From NCBI GenBank assembly GCA_039090855.1, contig CM077023.1, positions 77,227,127-77,291,126 of the forward strand: DNA of 64,000 bases, in the 5' to 3' direction. Origin of the DNA: Macrothele yani. Taxonomy: Eukaryota > Arthropoda > Arachnida > Araneae > Macrothelidae. A program made the translations under genes and the position numbers. Positions 19,750 to 28,310 of this stretch are shown piece by piece (position 1 is the first letter of the stretch; each line of letters opens with the position of its first letter). The notes beneath the pieces were generated by a model. The model had not been told where the DNA came from. It made no database searches and saw only the letters and a program-made list of their open reading frames with translations.

Positions 19750-19848
19750 AAGAACCAGTATGTTTCAATTTTTTTGGACAACAGTTCTCGCTACAGCATC
19801 AAAATCTTCCAAGGATCTCAGTTTAGCGGTCATCTGAGTGGAGTTTAA
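19750..19848 (+). CDS. C1q/TNF-like domain gene, last exon C with stop
   Basis: Acceptor CTGTTACAG ends at 19749; the exon continues in phase 0 from exon B. It reads KNQYVSIFLDNSSRYSIKIF, then QGSQFSGHLSGV and a TAA stop at 19846-19848. QYVSIFLDNSS followed by GSxFSGxLxGV at the very C-terminus is the final strand pair of C1q/TNF domains of the adipolin/erythroferrone type. With exons A and B this gives 126 residues of an open C1q domain. It begins about 440 bp after the minisatellite array. Confidence 0.85.
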   Translation, partial: KNQYVSIFLDNSSRYSIKIFQGSQFSGHLSGV

Positions 19849-20060
19849 AATGCCAACAACTGTCCTGATGTAAATTTTTTTTAAGACTGTGATTATGGAA
19901 CAGTTGAACTCGTCACAGGCAACTGAACTTATCTGTTGATACTTGTTTATGGCAGTCTTGTACTTGTTTATGAATGCTTGTCTTATATTTAAGGTCCCTC
20001 TGCATGTGAATAGTCTTTAGAGGCCCAGTGTAGACAATTATTAAATATATTATTTGAACT
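19849..20060 (+). other. Probable 3' UTR of the C1q gene, with ATTAAA signal
   Basis: No further coding sequence follows the stop. An ATTAAA hexamer at 20040-20045 is a candidate polyadenylation signal about 195 bp downstream. The true cleavage site cannot be determined here. Confidence 0.4.
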
Positions 20061-20214
20061 TCCTAGAAGTGTTTCTTTTATTCACGATACAAAAATCACC
20101 TTTTATCAATATCTGTTTAGTACATGGCGAATAGCACGTTCTTCACATCATCTTACCTCGCAACGCTGCCCACCACGGGATCATTCTTACAACACCACGT
20201 GGTTTTAAATGAAA

Positions 20215-20580
20215 AACGTTTTCTTCAGATCTCAGCGAGTAGCTGCTGCAGAGAATGATACGTTTTTTTCATTTCTTCGCCTTTCATAATTTTCGATACT
20301 GTGTGTACGTATGCTGTTCTTGAACATGCAACGGTAAATTTCATAATTACTTTCTGCTGTAAATTTTGGCTTTTTCTACTGGAAATTTCTAATGCTTTAC
20401 CTGTTTGTACGGGACATACTTACATCCAGAAATTCTACAGATGAATTAGCAATCAGAATCAGTGTTGTAACGAAAATCTCTGTAGTACTTACCATCCAAC
20501 AACAGAAAGGGTACGGTGCAATTTCTAGGGGAGAGTAAATGCCCTCTCTTGGCCCCCTAATGGTTACTCATGATAAGGGT
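20215..20580 (+). mobile_element. hAT-like MITE, copy 3
   Basis: A third copy of the non-coding repeat at 13441 and 14010: TAGCTGCTGCAGA, AATTTCATAATTACTTTCTG, TTAGCAATCAGAATCAGTG, AGGGGAGAGTAAATGCCC, ending near CCCCCTAATGG. It is more diverged than the other two. Confidence 0.55.
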
Positions 20581-20912
20581 TCTTACGTTTTTACCACATC
20601 TCCATAATACGCTGTTAAATACGTACTTTTTATGGGAAAAGGGGGGGGTTCCGCCAAACTCAAGTTTCTATGGGCAAAACATTGCGGCATTATGTTACCA
20701 AAAGGTGTTTTTTTTATTCAAGAGTAAATAATTTAAGTAGTTTTCTTTTGTTTCTTGTCACAACTCCTAAATTGTTATTTATTTATTTTCTGTAGTTTCT
20801 TATATTAATTGAAAATGGCCTTTATTTGTATGACACTCTCGCAATGTTTGGTCCCGGTGTAATGCAGATAAATTCTGTATCAACAGCGTTGTTTTTACTT
20901 CTTTTTTATTTT

Positions 20913-21095
20913 TTGGCGAGGGGGGGGGGTAATAACCATCGTGGGCAGCTCTAAGGACTATAAGCAATCGCACGTCCCTAATTTGAGACTACTGGTTCCA
21001 GAGAAGGGAGAGAGCCATTGCCATAAGACAAACACACCAGCCATGCCGTGTCTGGAACTTGAACCAGGTCCTGCTCTGAAGCCAGCGTTTAGACC
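20913..21095 (-). mobile_element. SINE family B, diverged copy cut by a Tc1 insertion
   Basis: A minus-strand family B copy recognisable by CACGTCCCTAATTTGAGACT and CCATTGCCATAAGACAAACA. It ends at 21095 next to TA (21096-21097), where the Tc1 terminus CACCGATGAGTCATTACATT starts, so the Tc1 inserted into the A-box end of the SINE. Confidence 0.65.
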
Positions 21096-21404
21096 TACAC
21101 CGATGAGTCATTACATTATGACCAACCCCAGCCTGGAGAAATGAGCGCGCCTGGAGACCGAACGGTGGCACACACTGACAAAAACGTTTTGTTAATTCAA
21201 CCAAAAAAATTGTTGAATCAACAAAAAAATTCAGTCGGTGATATACAGTCAACCAAAAAGTTTGTTAAATTAACGAAATTATTTTGATGAAAATTATTGT
21301 TCATTCTACAAAATTTATTGTTATCATGACAGAACGTTTTGTTCATTTAACGAAATAATTTTGTCGATTTTGGGGAATTTCTTTTATCCAACAATATGTA
21401 TTGT

Positions 21405-22048
21405 CCAAAGCAATCGAGGTAGTTGCCTTCAATGCACGATCTTAAAAACAAGAGTCACTCACAATACAAATTTAAATTCGTTGGCTGAATTTAAATATTT
21501 TATTGTATAAGAACTTTCGGGTTTCCCTAGAACCCATCATCAGATACAGGAGAAGGAATAAATTTAAATAAAGTGTTACGTGAACATAATATAGATATCA
21601 GATATGAATATGACATAATGTCACGTGGCATCAGATTGCTAAACGACGTGGCATGTATCATGAAATAAAGAAAATAAAGGAAATAGAATGCAGATATACA
21701 TAGAATAATGCATTGTAAAAATAAAGGAGGGTTAGTAGGTATAAATTGTGTTGTTCTCATCAGAAGACACAACAAAGAGCACTATAGCAGAAATCGAGAT
21801 TAAGTGATTTCGTTCTCAGTTTGCCTCGTATTCGGAACTGTAAATAGTTTCCAGATTGTAGGTACAGATACTGGAACATTGTCATTACAGCATAAATGTC
21901 TCTGAGTAGAAATTACAAGGTATCTGATGATGGGTTCAGCCAACGAATTTAAAATTGTATTGTGAGTGACTCTTGTTTTTAAGATCGTGCATTGAAGGCA
22001 ACTACCTCGATTACTTTGGACTATTTCTGCACGAATTTGAATTCTCCT
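21405..22048 (-). mobile_element. Penelope-like element PLE3, internally deleted, with inverted pLTRs
   Basis: It is bounded by a 12-bp duplication AATATGTATTGT (21393-21404 and 22049-22060). About 110 bp at each end are inverted repeats (AATCGAGGTAGTTGCCTTCA at the left, complement at the right), with about 28 bp extra at the right. On the minus strand near 21800-21900 the last PLE codons remain: CCNDNVPVSVPTIWKLF. All of the reverse transcriptase and most of the GIY-YIG domain are missing. It is inserted in the CACTG element. Confidence 0.82.
21505..21547 (-). ncRNA. Hammerhead ribozyme-like motif in PLE3
   Basis: On the minus strand: stem I GTAT, a perfect core CTGATGA (21537-21543), stem II GGGTT/AACCC, core GAAA (21515-21518), a minimal stem III (G-TT-C), U-U, and the stem I partner ATAC. 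The core boxes match the hammerhead consensus exactly. The other pLTR (about 21919-21936, plus strand) keeps GTATCTGATGATGGGTT but has lost the rest. Confidence 0.65.
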
Positions 22049-22314
22049 AATATGTATTGTTATCGTGATAAAACGTTTGGTTGCTGCAACCAAACATATT
22101 ATTATCGTGACACAGTAATTTCTTGCTCCAACGAAATTTAGATTTATGTAGCTGGCTTACTTTGTCCCTAAGTTTTTTTTCCGATGGCAACACTTTGCTG
22201 GTGCCCTTCGACCCCGGTGTCCACCATTTTTTCCCTTCTCCAATATTTTCCCCCGCCGTATTTATTTTCTAGAGGTGTTTAAAGTTATTTGGACGGTGTT
22301 ACGTGACGAGTAAA

Positions 22315-22440
22315 TTTTTTCAAAGCCAGCGAAAAATCACTCACCATGCGGATACGAACCTGAGACCTTCAGTTCAGGAACTAGGCGCGCTACCTATACG
22401 GCTATATTTGCTCTTCCCAGCGTGTTCTATCTGCGAATTC
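22315..22440 (-). mobile_element. tRNA-derived SINE remnant (family D)
   Basis: On the minus strand: GCCGTATAGGTAGCGCGCC (A-box-like) and CAGGTTCGTATCCGC (B-box-like) at tRNA spacing. It differs in sequence from the other tRNA-derived families and lies within the CACTG element. Confidence 0.55.
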
Positions 22441-23833
22441 AGTATTTGAAGGTGGGTTTATTACCTTCTGGAATGTTTATTACCTTCTGGAATGGTACTT
22501 GACATAGCGATGTATTGACACTATTTTGGTGCATATGTAACATGTTTCTAAATCAGATTCCTTTTTAAATGTTTTCCTTAGTTTTTTGATGAAACAAATT
22601 ATTGACATTTTTGGTTGGACAAAAAAAAAAATCGTAATATTTTTGTTAACGTTCTATGTGTTCCAGGGTACTATCACCATGCAATCTTTGGTTGCCGCAC
22701 GAATTTTGAACATACTGTATATATAACCTATACATGAAATCAAGCTGTACACATAAATGACAACTCTTATCATTACCTCATGTGCAATTTTTTATTTGCG
22801 ATCAGAAACCGCAAGCCGTCGTAAGAAATGTATTATTGCTTTATCAGAAATCTGGGTTTAAATTCAATATGTGCTCCTGTGCATCTAATAAGATGCGGAT
22901 TCTATCGTGTTCATTGTAATTATGAGTCTACAAAGTGAGGCCAAATCATCACTTAAATTCACTGAATCCAACCAAAATAACACACAATAAACATTAGTAT
23001 AAAAAACGTCGGAATTATTAAGATATATTAGAAATTCTTACCTCTGAATGTCTATCAGAGTTGACAGCTCCCAGTCTTCTAACAATGCACTCACTTCGTA
23101 GTCAGCCATAATTCAAAGCGAAATCTTAAGCGCAAAACGAGATTCTTTTGGTCAGTGGTAGTCTGGTAGGGCCCGTATGGAGTAGCTAGTAATCACGTGC
23201 GCTTTGGCGTAAGGTCGATGCCACCTCCATATAGTTGAATTAACAAAATATAGCCAACGAAATAATTTTGTGTTGCCAACAAAACAATTCCGATGGAGTT
23301 TTGCTAAAGTAACAAAATAAATCAACAAAACAGCTCAACAATTATTTTGTTGTTTCAAACAAATTTTTTTTTCAGTGCAGGTGAAGTCCACAGAGCAGTA
23401 TATGTACATCCCAAGGACCGGCTTTCGGTTAGTAGAGTGTTCGGAGTCAGAATGGAAAAATCTATCGATTTATCAGAGTTTGATAAAGGACAAATTGTGA
23501 TGGCACAGTGCTTCGGAACTACGATCTCGGAAACGGCGCGGCTTGTGGGTCTGTTCACTTGCCGCTGCAGTGAGTACGTATCAAAAGTAGTGCATACTGT
23601 GTCGTCCGCAGCTCATTGATGCCAGAGGGGAGCGGAGAATATCGCGCATTGTTCACAGCGACCGCAGGGCTACAGTGCGGCAAATCACCCGCAGCTACAA
23701 CAGTGGTGATCAGGGCAATGTGCCACAGCACACAGTTCATCGCAGCCTTCTGCTCATGTGCCTGCGAAGCCGAAGACCCAGCCGGATCCCCATGTTCACT
23801 GCACGTCATCGTCAACAAGGCATGAAATGGGTC

Positions 23834-24056
23834 GCCACTCCGGTGGCGCAGTGGTCTAAGCGATGGCCTCTGATCATTCGTCCGAAAGGGGTCCGGGTTC
23901 GAATCCCGGTGAGGCATGGATGTTGTGTTTGTCTTACGGCACTGGCTCTCTCCCTTCCCTGGAACGTGTGACCCTAAATTAGGGACGGGCGACTGCTTAT
24001 AGCCCATTGAGTTGCTCACGGTGGTCGTTAAACCTCGAATCAAAAAATAAAATAAA
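23834..24056 (+). mobile_element. SINE family B inserted in Tc1, with 12-bp target duplication
   Basis: It starts GCCACTCCGGTGGCGCAGTG, with B-box GGGTTCGAATCCC and a short (A)nT(A)n tail. The target ATGAAATGGGTC is duplicated exactly at 23822-23833 and 24057-24068. The target lies in the Tc1 transposase coding region. Confidence 0.92.
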
Positions 24057-24081
24057 ATGAAATGGGTCCAAGATCATCGAG

Positions 24082-24309
24082 CCGCCCCGGTGGCGCAGTG
24101 GTCTAAGCGATGGTCTCTGATCATTCGTCCGTAAGGGGCCCGGGTTCGAATCCCGGTGAGGCATGGATGTTGTGTTTGTCTTACGGCACTGGCTCTCTCC
24201 CTTCCCTGGAACCAGTGACCCTAAATTAGGGACGGGCGACTGCTTATAGCCCATTGAGTTGCTCACGGTGGTCGTTAAACCTCCAATCAAAAAAAAAAAA
24301 AAAAAAAAA
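24082..24309 (+). mobile_element. SINE family B, second insertion 13 bp downstream, with 12-bp target duplication
   Basis: It starts CCGCCCCGGTGGCGCAGTGG and ends in a long poly-A. The target AAGATCATCGAG is duplicated at 24070-24081 and 24310-24321. It is more similar to the family consensus than its neighbour at 23834. Together the two split the Tc1 transposase codons. Confidence 0.92.
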
Positions 24310-24857
24310 AAGATCATCGAGATTGGACCGTGGATGATTGGAAGAAAGTGGCCTGGTCTGACGAATCAAGATTCCTGGAGCATCGGCCGAGTGCGGATAC
24401 GCCGATTACCAACGGGCGTAAAATAGGCCGGGGCCGGCGGTGGTGTTATGTTGTGGGCGATGTTTTCTTAGGACACTTCTGGCCCCATTATCCAATAGCA
24501 CAATCCCTGACAGCTGTCAGATATCTGAACATCGTTGCGGACCAAGTTCAGCCATTCATGGCAACTGTGTTCCCTGCAGGTGATGGCTATTACCAATAGG
24601 ATAATGCGACATGCCACACTGCCAGACTTGTCAAGAAGTGGTTCGAGGAACATACTGGCGACTTTCTGTTAATGCCTTGACTCCAAATTCACCTGATATG
24701 AACCCAATCGAACATTTCTGGTTCGACTTGGAAAAGCGGGTTTACGCTAAATCACCACCAATCCCAAATGTACGGGAACTGGAGGACCTGCTGTTGGCAT
24801 GGTGGTACCAGATACCCCAGGATACCTATCTCCACATCATCGAATCGATGCCTCGCC

Positions 24858-25381
24858 CAAGGTTAATAAACAGTAAGGTTTGCTTATCCCGCCTCGCTCG
24901 CAGTGGAAGTTCCAACTCCTCACATGGTGACGTCGCTGTACAAGACGACGCAGCCTACCGAGCGGGTAGACGGTTGAAACAACTGTAGCACTCGCGGGAA
25001 AAATGTCAACAGTTTTTAATTCAAATACACTTTGAATCTGAAAATTTGCAACCAAGAGGTAATGCAAAAGACATCTGCAATCAATACACGCAGGAAAAAC
25101 TGACAGCTATGTGGATATTTTATTTAGAGTAAACGCAGATTTTAAGGAAATTTAGTACGTATGTTTTTTTCAAATCTGTTTAACCTAATGGGATATTGAC
25201 GTAGTACTAAGGAAAAGCGCAGGAACAGTATGGTTACTGTTATACAACCATACCTTTTAAGTTTAATTATATGCAACTGTAATATTGTTTTTAAACAAAT
25301 TCAGAAGATAAGATTATATTACGAGAACCTCATAAAGAAATCCCTTAATGCTGAACTAATAAACTTCAAGAACCTTCCACG
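24858..25381. other. Unassigned; starts with a possible transposon end
   Basis: The Tc1 above stops at 24857 and the next sequence begins CAAGGTTAATAAACAG, with TGGTGACGTCGC about 70 bp in. The P-like element at 25382 begins CAAGGTACTTAG and has GTGACGTCAC 83 bp in, so this may be one end of a related element. The rest is AT-rich with no gene. Confidence 0.35.
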
Positions 25382-25599
25382 CAAGGTACTTAGAAAGAGG
25401 AGAGGTAGGTCCAATCGCCTTTGTTTCCGTGCCGCCGGCGAGCTGTCACCCGACGAGCAGGAGTGTGACGTCACAGTGACCATAAAGATCTCTTGAGCAT
25501 TCGGAGTCATTCGGAGCTTGTGCTGTAGTGTCGATTACTCGCTGCATTTATTTGTCAATTTTAGACCTGCTTTGTCGTTTCATTCATTTTTTTCTTCAT

Positions 25600-27050
25600 T
25601 TGCTTTCTGTGCATAACTATCTCGAAAATACCTGGATACACTGTTGCACTTTGTCGTATACGCTGTTGCACTTTGTTCAAAGGAAAGGAAGTTAGATGTT
25701 ACATACCATGTTTTCCCATCGGATAGAGATTTCTTGAAACAATGGGTAGCGAAATGCTGTCGAAAGGATGTATTCGATGCAAAGAAAGCACGCCGCTCCA
25801 GTGGCGCAGTGGTCAAAGCGCTGGCCTCTGAGCATTCGTCCGTAAGGGGTCCGGGTTCGAATCCCGGTCAGGCATGGATGTTGTGTTTGTCTTACGGCAC
25901 TGGCTCTCTCCCTTCCCTGGAACCAGTGACCCTAAATTAGGGACGGACGACTGCTTATAGCCCATTGAGTTGCTCACGGTGGTCGTTAAACCTCCAATCA
26001 AAAAAAAAAAAAGCACGAATGTGTTCAGAACACTTTGATGTCTCGAAGTAAGAGCGAGATCTTAGAAAGTGAATTGCTGAACTTGCCTCCCCGATAAAAA
26101 AACTGAGAAAAGATGCCGTGCAGATGGAGGAGTAAACTTCTGTTTGAAGTGAACGGTTTAAGATCGGAAAGGTCAGGAAAAAAAATGCATTAAATCGAAT
26201 TGAAAGTATATCTCCAATTAAACGTCAAATCACAGGTCACAATGAAAGTGACATCATTCCTGAGGTGTGGTAAATTTGTGTTACCGGTGGTTTAATTAAG
26301 CCCGTTTTAAAGGTGATGAAAATGAATGCTGTACACCTAACGGAATTCGACAAAGTTTCAGTTTTATCTTTTGGTGAAATGAGCGTTGATTGCGATATTG
26401 TTATGATGCTGCTGCAGATAAAATTTTAGGACCGCATAGTAACGTTTTAGTAGTTATGCTGACAGGCTTCTGGAAAGCTTGGAAACAACCATATACTGTA
26501 TTATTCCTTTGATAAGCAGATGGATCGAAAGCTGTTAACTGACATAATTCGAGCCAATTTGCAATCGGGTTGTTTAGTGCATGGAGTGGTACCTGATCTT
26601 GGGAAGGGGGGGGATATCAAAGTTTGGAGGCAGCTTGGGATAATCCCAATATTGTCTTCTTTTTCAAATCCAGTAAATGAAAATCGAAAAATATGGATGT
26701 TTGCCGATGTGCCCCATCTAATTAAACTTCTCCGAAATCATATATTTGATCGCGGAACACGATGTAGTGTAGAACTCGCCAGATATTTGACCTTTTGCTG
26801 GAACGTAATAACTCAGAATTAAAGGTGTTTCATAAAATAAAATGGTTCCACACAAATGTAAGAGTCCCCATGAGACAGAGAATTAGTTTTAGCGTCCCAG
26901 ATGCAATCTAACAACGTAAGCAAAGCTGTGGAGTATTTTTTCCTGAAAGAAAACAAATTGCTAATTTTATAAAATTGGTAAATGACTGATTCGACGTAAT
27001 GAAATGTAGATTATCCAGCTCCAAAGAGCGATTGCAGTGTGCTTTGGGGG
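25600..27050 (+). pseudogene. P-element/THAP9-like transposase pseudogene
   Basis: A THAP-type zinc finger starts near 25656 (CSKERKL, HVFPSDRDFLKQWV), is split by the SINE and finishes RMCSEHFDVSK after 26017 with the terminal C-x2-H ligands. The RNase H-like core follows: VSVLSFGEMSVDCDI near 26360, then LLTDIIRANLQ, VVPDLGKGGDIKVWRQLGI, and MFADVPHLIKLLRNHIFDRG at ~26697-26756, a strongly conserved P-transposase motif. MRQRISFSVPDAI and VFFPERKQIANFIKLVND follow near 26870-26985. Several stops and frameshifts make it non-functional, and the C-terminus is missing. Confidence 0.85.
25793..26009 (+). mobile_element. SINE family B inside the THAP domain
   Basis: It starts CCGCTCCAGTGGCGCAGTGG, has B-box GGGTTCGAATCCC and a poly-A tail. 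The duplication AAAGCACG lies at 25785-25792 and 26010-26017. It separates the two halves of the THAP zinc-finger codons. Confidence 0.9.
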
Positions 27051-27370
27051 AAAAAAAGATATTCAGCAAAAAAGCATCAAACAGTATTCATGTCGTATTC
27101 CCGTTTTTTCAAAGTATATATATATATATTTTTTTACTCTATTTTGAAAAATAGTTGGATGTTTGTACAATTTTTCCTTAAAAATTATTTACTCAAAACT
27201 AGCTCTGTTACTTCTTTTGAAAATTCACAGAGCACACGACACTTTCTCGATATGGCCCCGTGCGCGTTAGAGCTTCGCTTATGGCCACCGTGACGTCACA
27301 GCGCAGCGAAGAGAAGCGGAAAGACGGCGCCGTTACGATGGACCTACCTCTCCTCCTTCTAAGTACCTTG

Positions 27371-28310
27371 GTCTGAACAGCCGCCCACAGTTCCCTGGTA
27401 TTTGTGGATGCAGGATCTTGGGTGCGAATGGACCTTTCCACCACGTCCCATAAGTGCTCTATTGGGTTCATGTCGGACAAACGTGGTGGCCACACCATCC
27501 GTTGGAACTGTCTAGAATGTTCCTCGAACCAATTTTGGACAACTTCGGCTCGATGACGTGGTACATTGTCCGCCTGGAAAATCCCATCGTTGTTAGGGTA
27601 CATGAAGTCCAATAAGGACTTCAAATGGTCACACAGCAGAGCAACAAAGCCATTATCGGTTAATGGCGTGTTTACGAGGACCAGAGGACCCAAACCGTGC
27701 CACGTAAAGACACCCCACGCATGTATGGAACCACCACCAGCTTGCACTGTGCGTTGTTGATAGCTTGGGGCGCCACACCCGAAGCATATCATCTGATCGT
27801 AACAACTGGTAGCGTGACTCATCGGACCACGCCACATGTTTCCAGTCTTCCAGGGTCCAATCACCATGTTCATGAGACCAGCTGAGGCGCTGTATCCGAA
27901 GTCGTGGTGTTAACAAAGATACTCTGGTGGGTCTTCTGCTCCCATACCCTCATGGACGCTAAATTATGCTGCACTGACCTGATGGATATGTCTCTGGTAC
28001 CTCCTGCATTGAATGTGGATGTTATTTGAGCCAGTGTCCCTTGTCTGTTAGCATTTCTTTCTACAATCCTTGTCAGATGCCGCTGGTCACGGTCATTCAG
28101 CACCCGTTGTCGGCCACTGCACTGTCCACGGTGGGTGGTAATGCTTTCCATGAGGTATTCTCGGTACACACGTGACACCGTGGATTGAGGAATATTGAAT
28201 GTTCGTACAACTTCGGAAATTGAATGTCCCATCCGTCTGGCTCCCACTACCATGCCTCGTTCAAACTCCGATAATTCACATTGGCTTGCCATTGTCCTGT
28301 TGCTCAGTCA
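27371..28310 (-). pseudogene. Tc1-like transposase, truncated at the P-like element
   Basis: Minus strand. The start at 28292 gives ASQCELSEFERGMVVGARRM and a helix-turn-helix region. Frames then change near 27900 (WTLEDWKHVAWSDESRYQLL, first catalytic Asp) and near 27800 (GGGSIHAWGVFTWHGLGPL, QADNVPRHRAEVVQNWFEEH, DMNPIEHLWDVV: second Asp and Glu). It stops after ELWAAVQTKVL, exactly at the terminal repeat of the P-like element, so the last ~40 codons and the 3' terminus are lost. Two frameshifts make it inactive. Confidence 0.88.

Larger units (their letters stand above)
21173..23377. mobile_element. CACTG-ended non-autonomous DNA transposon (EnSpm/CACTA-like?)
   Basis: It starts CACTGACAAAAACG and ends TTTTTTTTTCAGTG, with long, loose, AT-rich inverted ends dominated by TTGTTGAATCAACAAAA-like motifs. 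Comparison with the uninterrupted Tc1 paralogue (GGTGGCGCAGGTGAAG near 37332) shows a 2-bp CA (or 3-bp RCA) duplication, fitting CACTA-type elements. The only coding material inside belongs to PLE3. A tRNA-derived repeat lies at 22315-22440. The superfamily is inferred from the termini only. Confidence 0.6.
21098..24857 (+). pseudogene. Tc1-like transposon carrying a CACTG element and two SINEs
   Basis: The 5' end CACCGATGAGTCATTACATT at 21098 matches the terminus of the copy at 37265. The element is interrupted by a CACTG-ended transposon (21173-23377) and by SINEs at 23834-24056 and 24082-24309. Transposase pieces: [18 protein letters not shown] (from ~23452), WTVDDWKKVAWSDESRF (from 24325), DNATCHTARLVKKWFEEH after a stop near 24598, and PDMNPIEHFWFD. 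It breaks off at ATGCCTCGCC (24857), where the related copy continues to its 3' terminus. Confidence 0.85.
25382..27370 (+). mobile_element. P-like (THAP9-type) DNA transposon with 32-bp inverted ends
   Basis: The termini are 32-bp inverted repeats with one mismatch: CAAGGTACTTAGAAAGAGGA at 25382 and its complement ending at 27370. Inner inverted motifs containing GTGACGTCAC and CCATAA lie at 25465-25485 and 27279-27299. Terminal repeats of this length plus inner repeats are the P-element layout. Inside is a broken P-type transposase with a SINE (25793-26009). The 8-bp flanks (CTTCCACG and GTCTGAAC) do not match, so one side has probably been rearranged. Confidence 0.82.

Noticed and set aside
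23849..23920. A tRNA gene in the GGTGGCGCAGTGGTCTAAGCG segments
   Set aside because: The same module recurs at six places with a common body, poly-A tail and target duplications, which identifies it as a SINE family.
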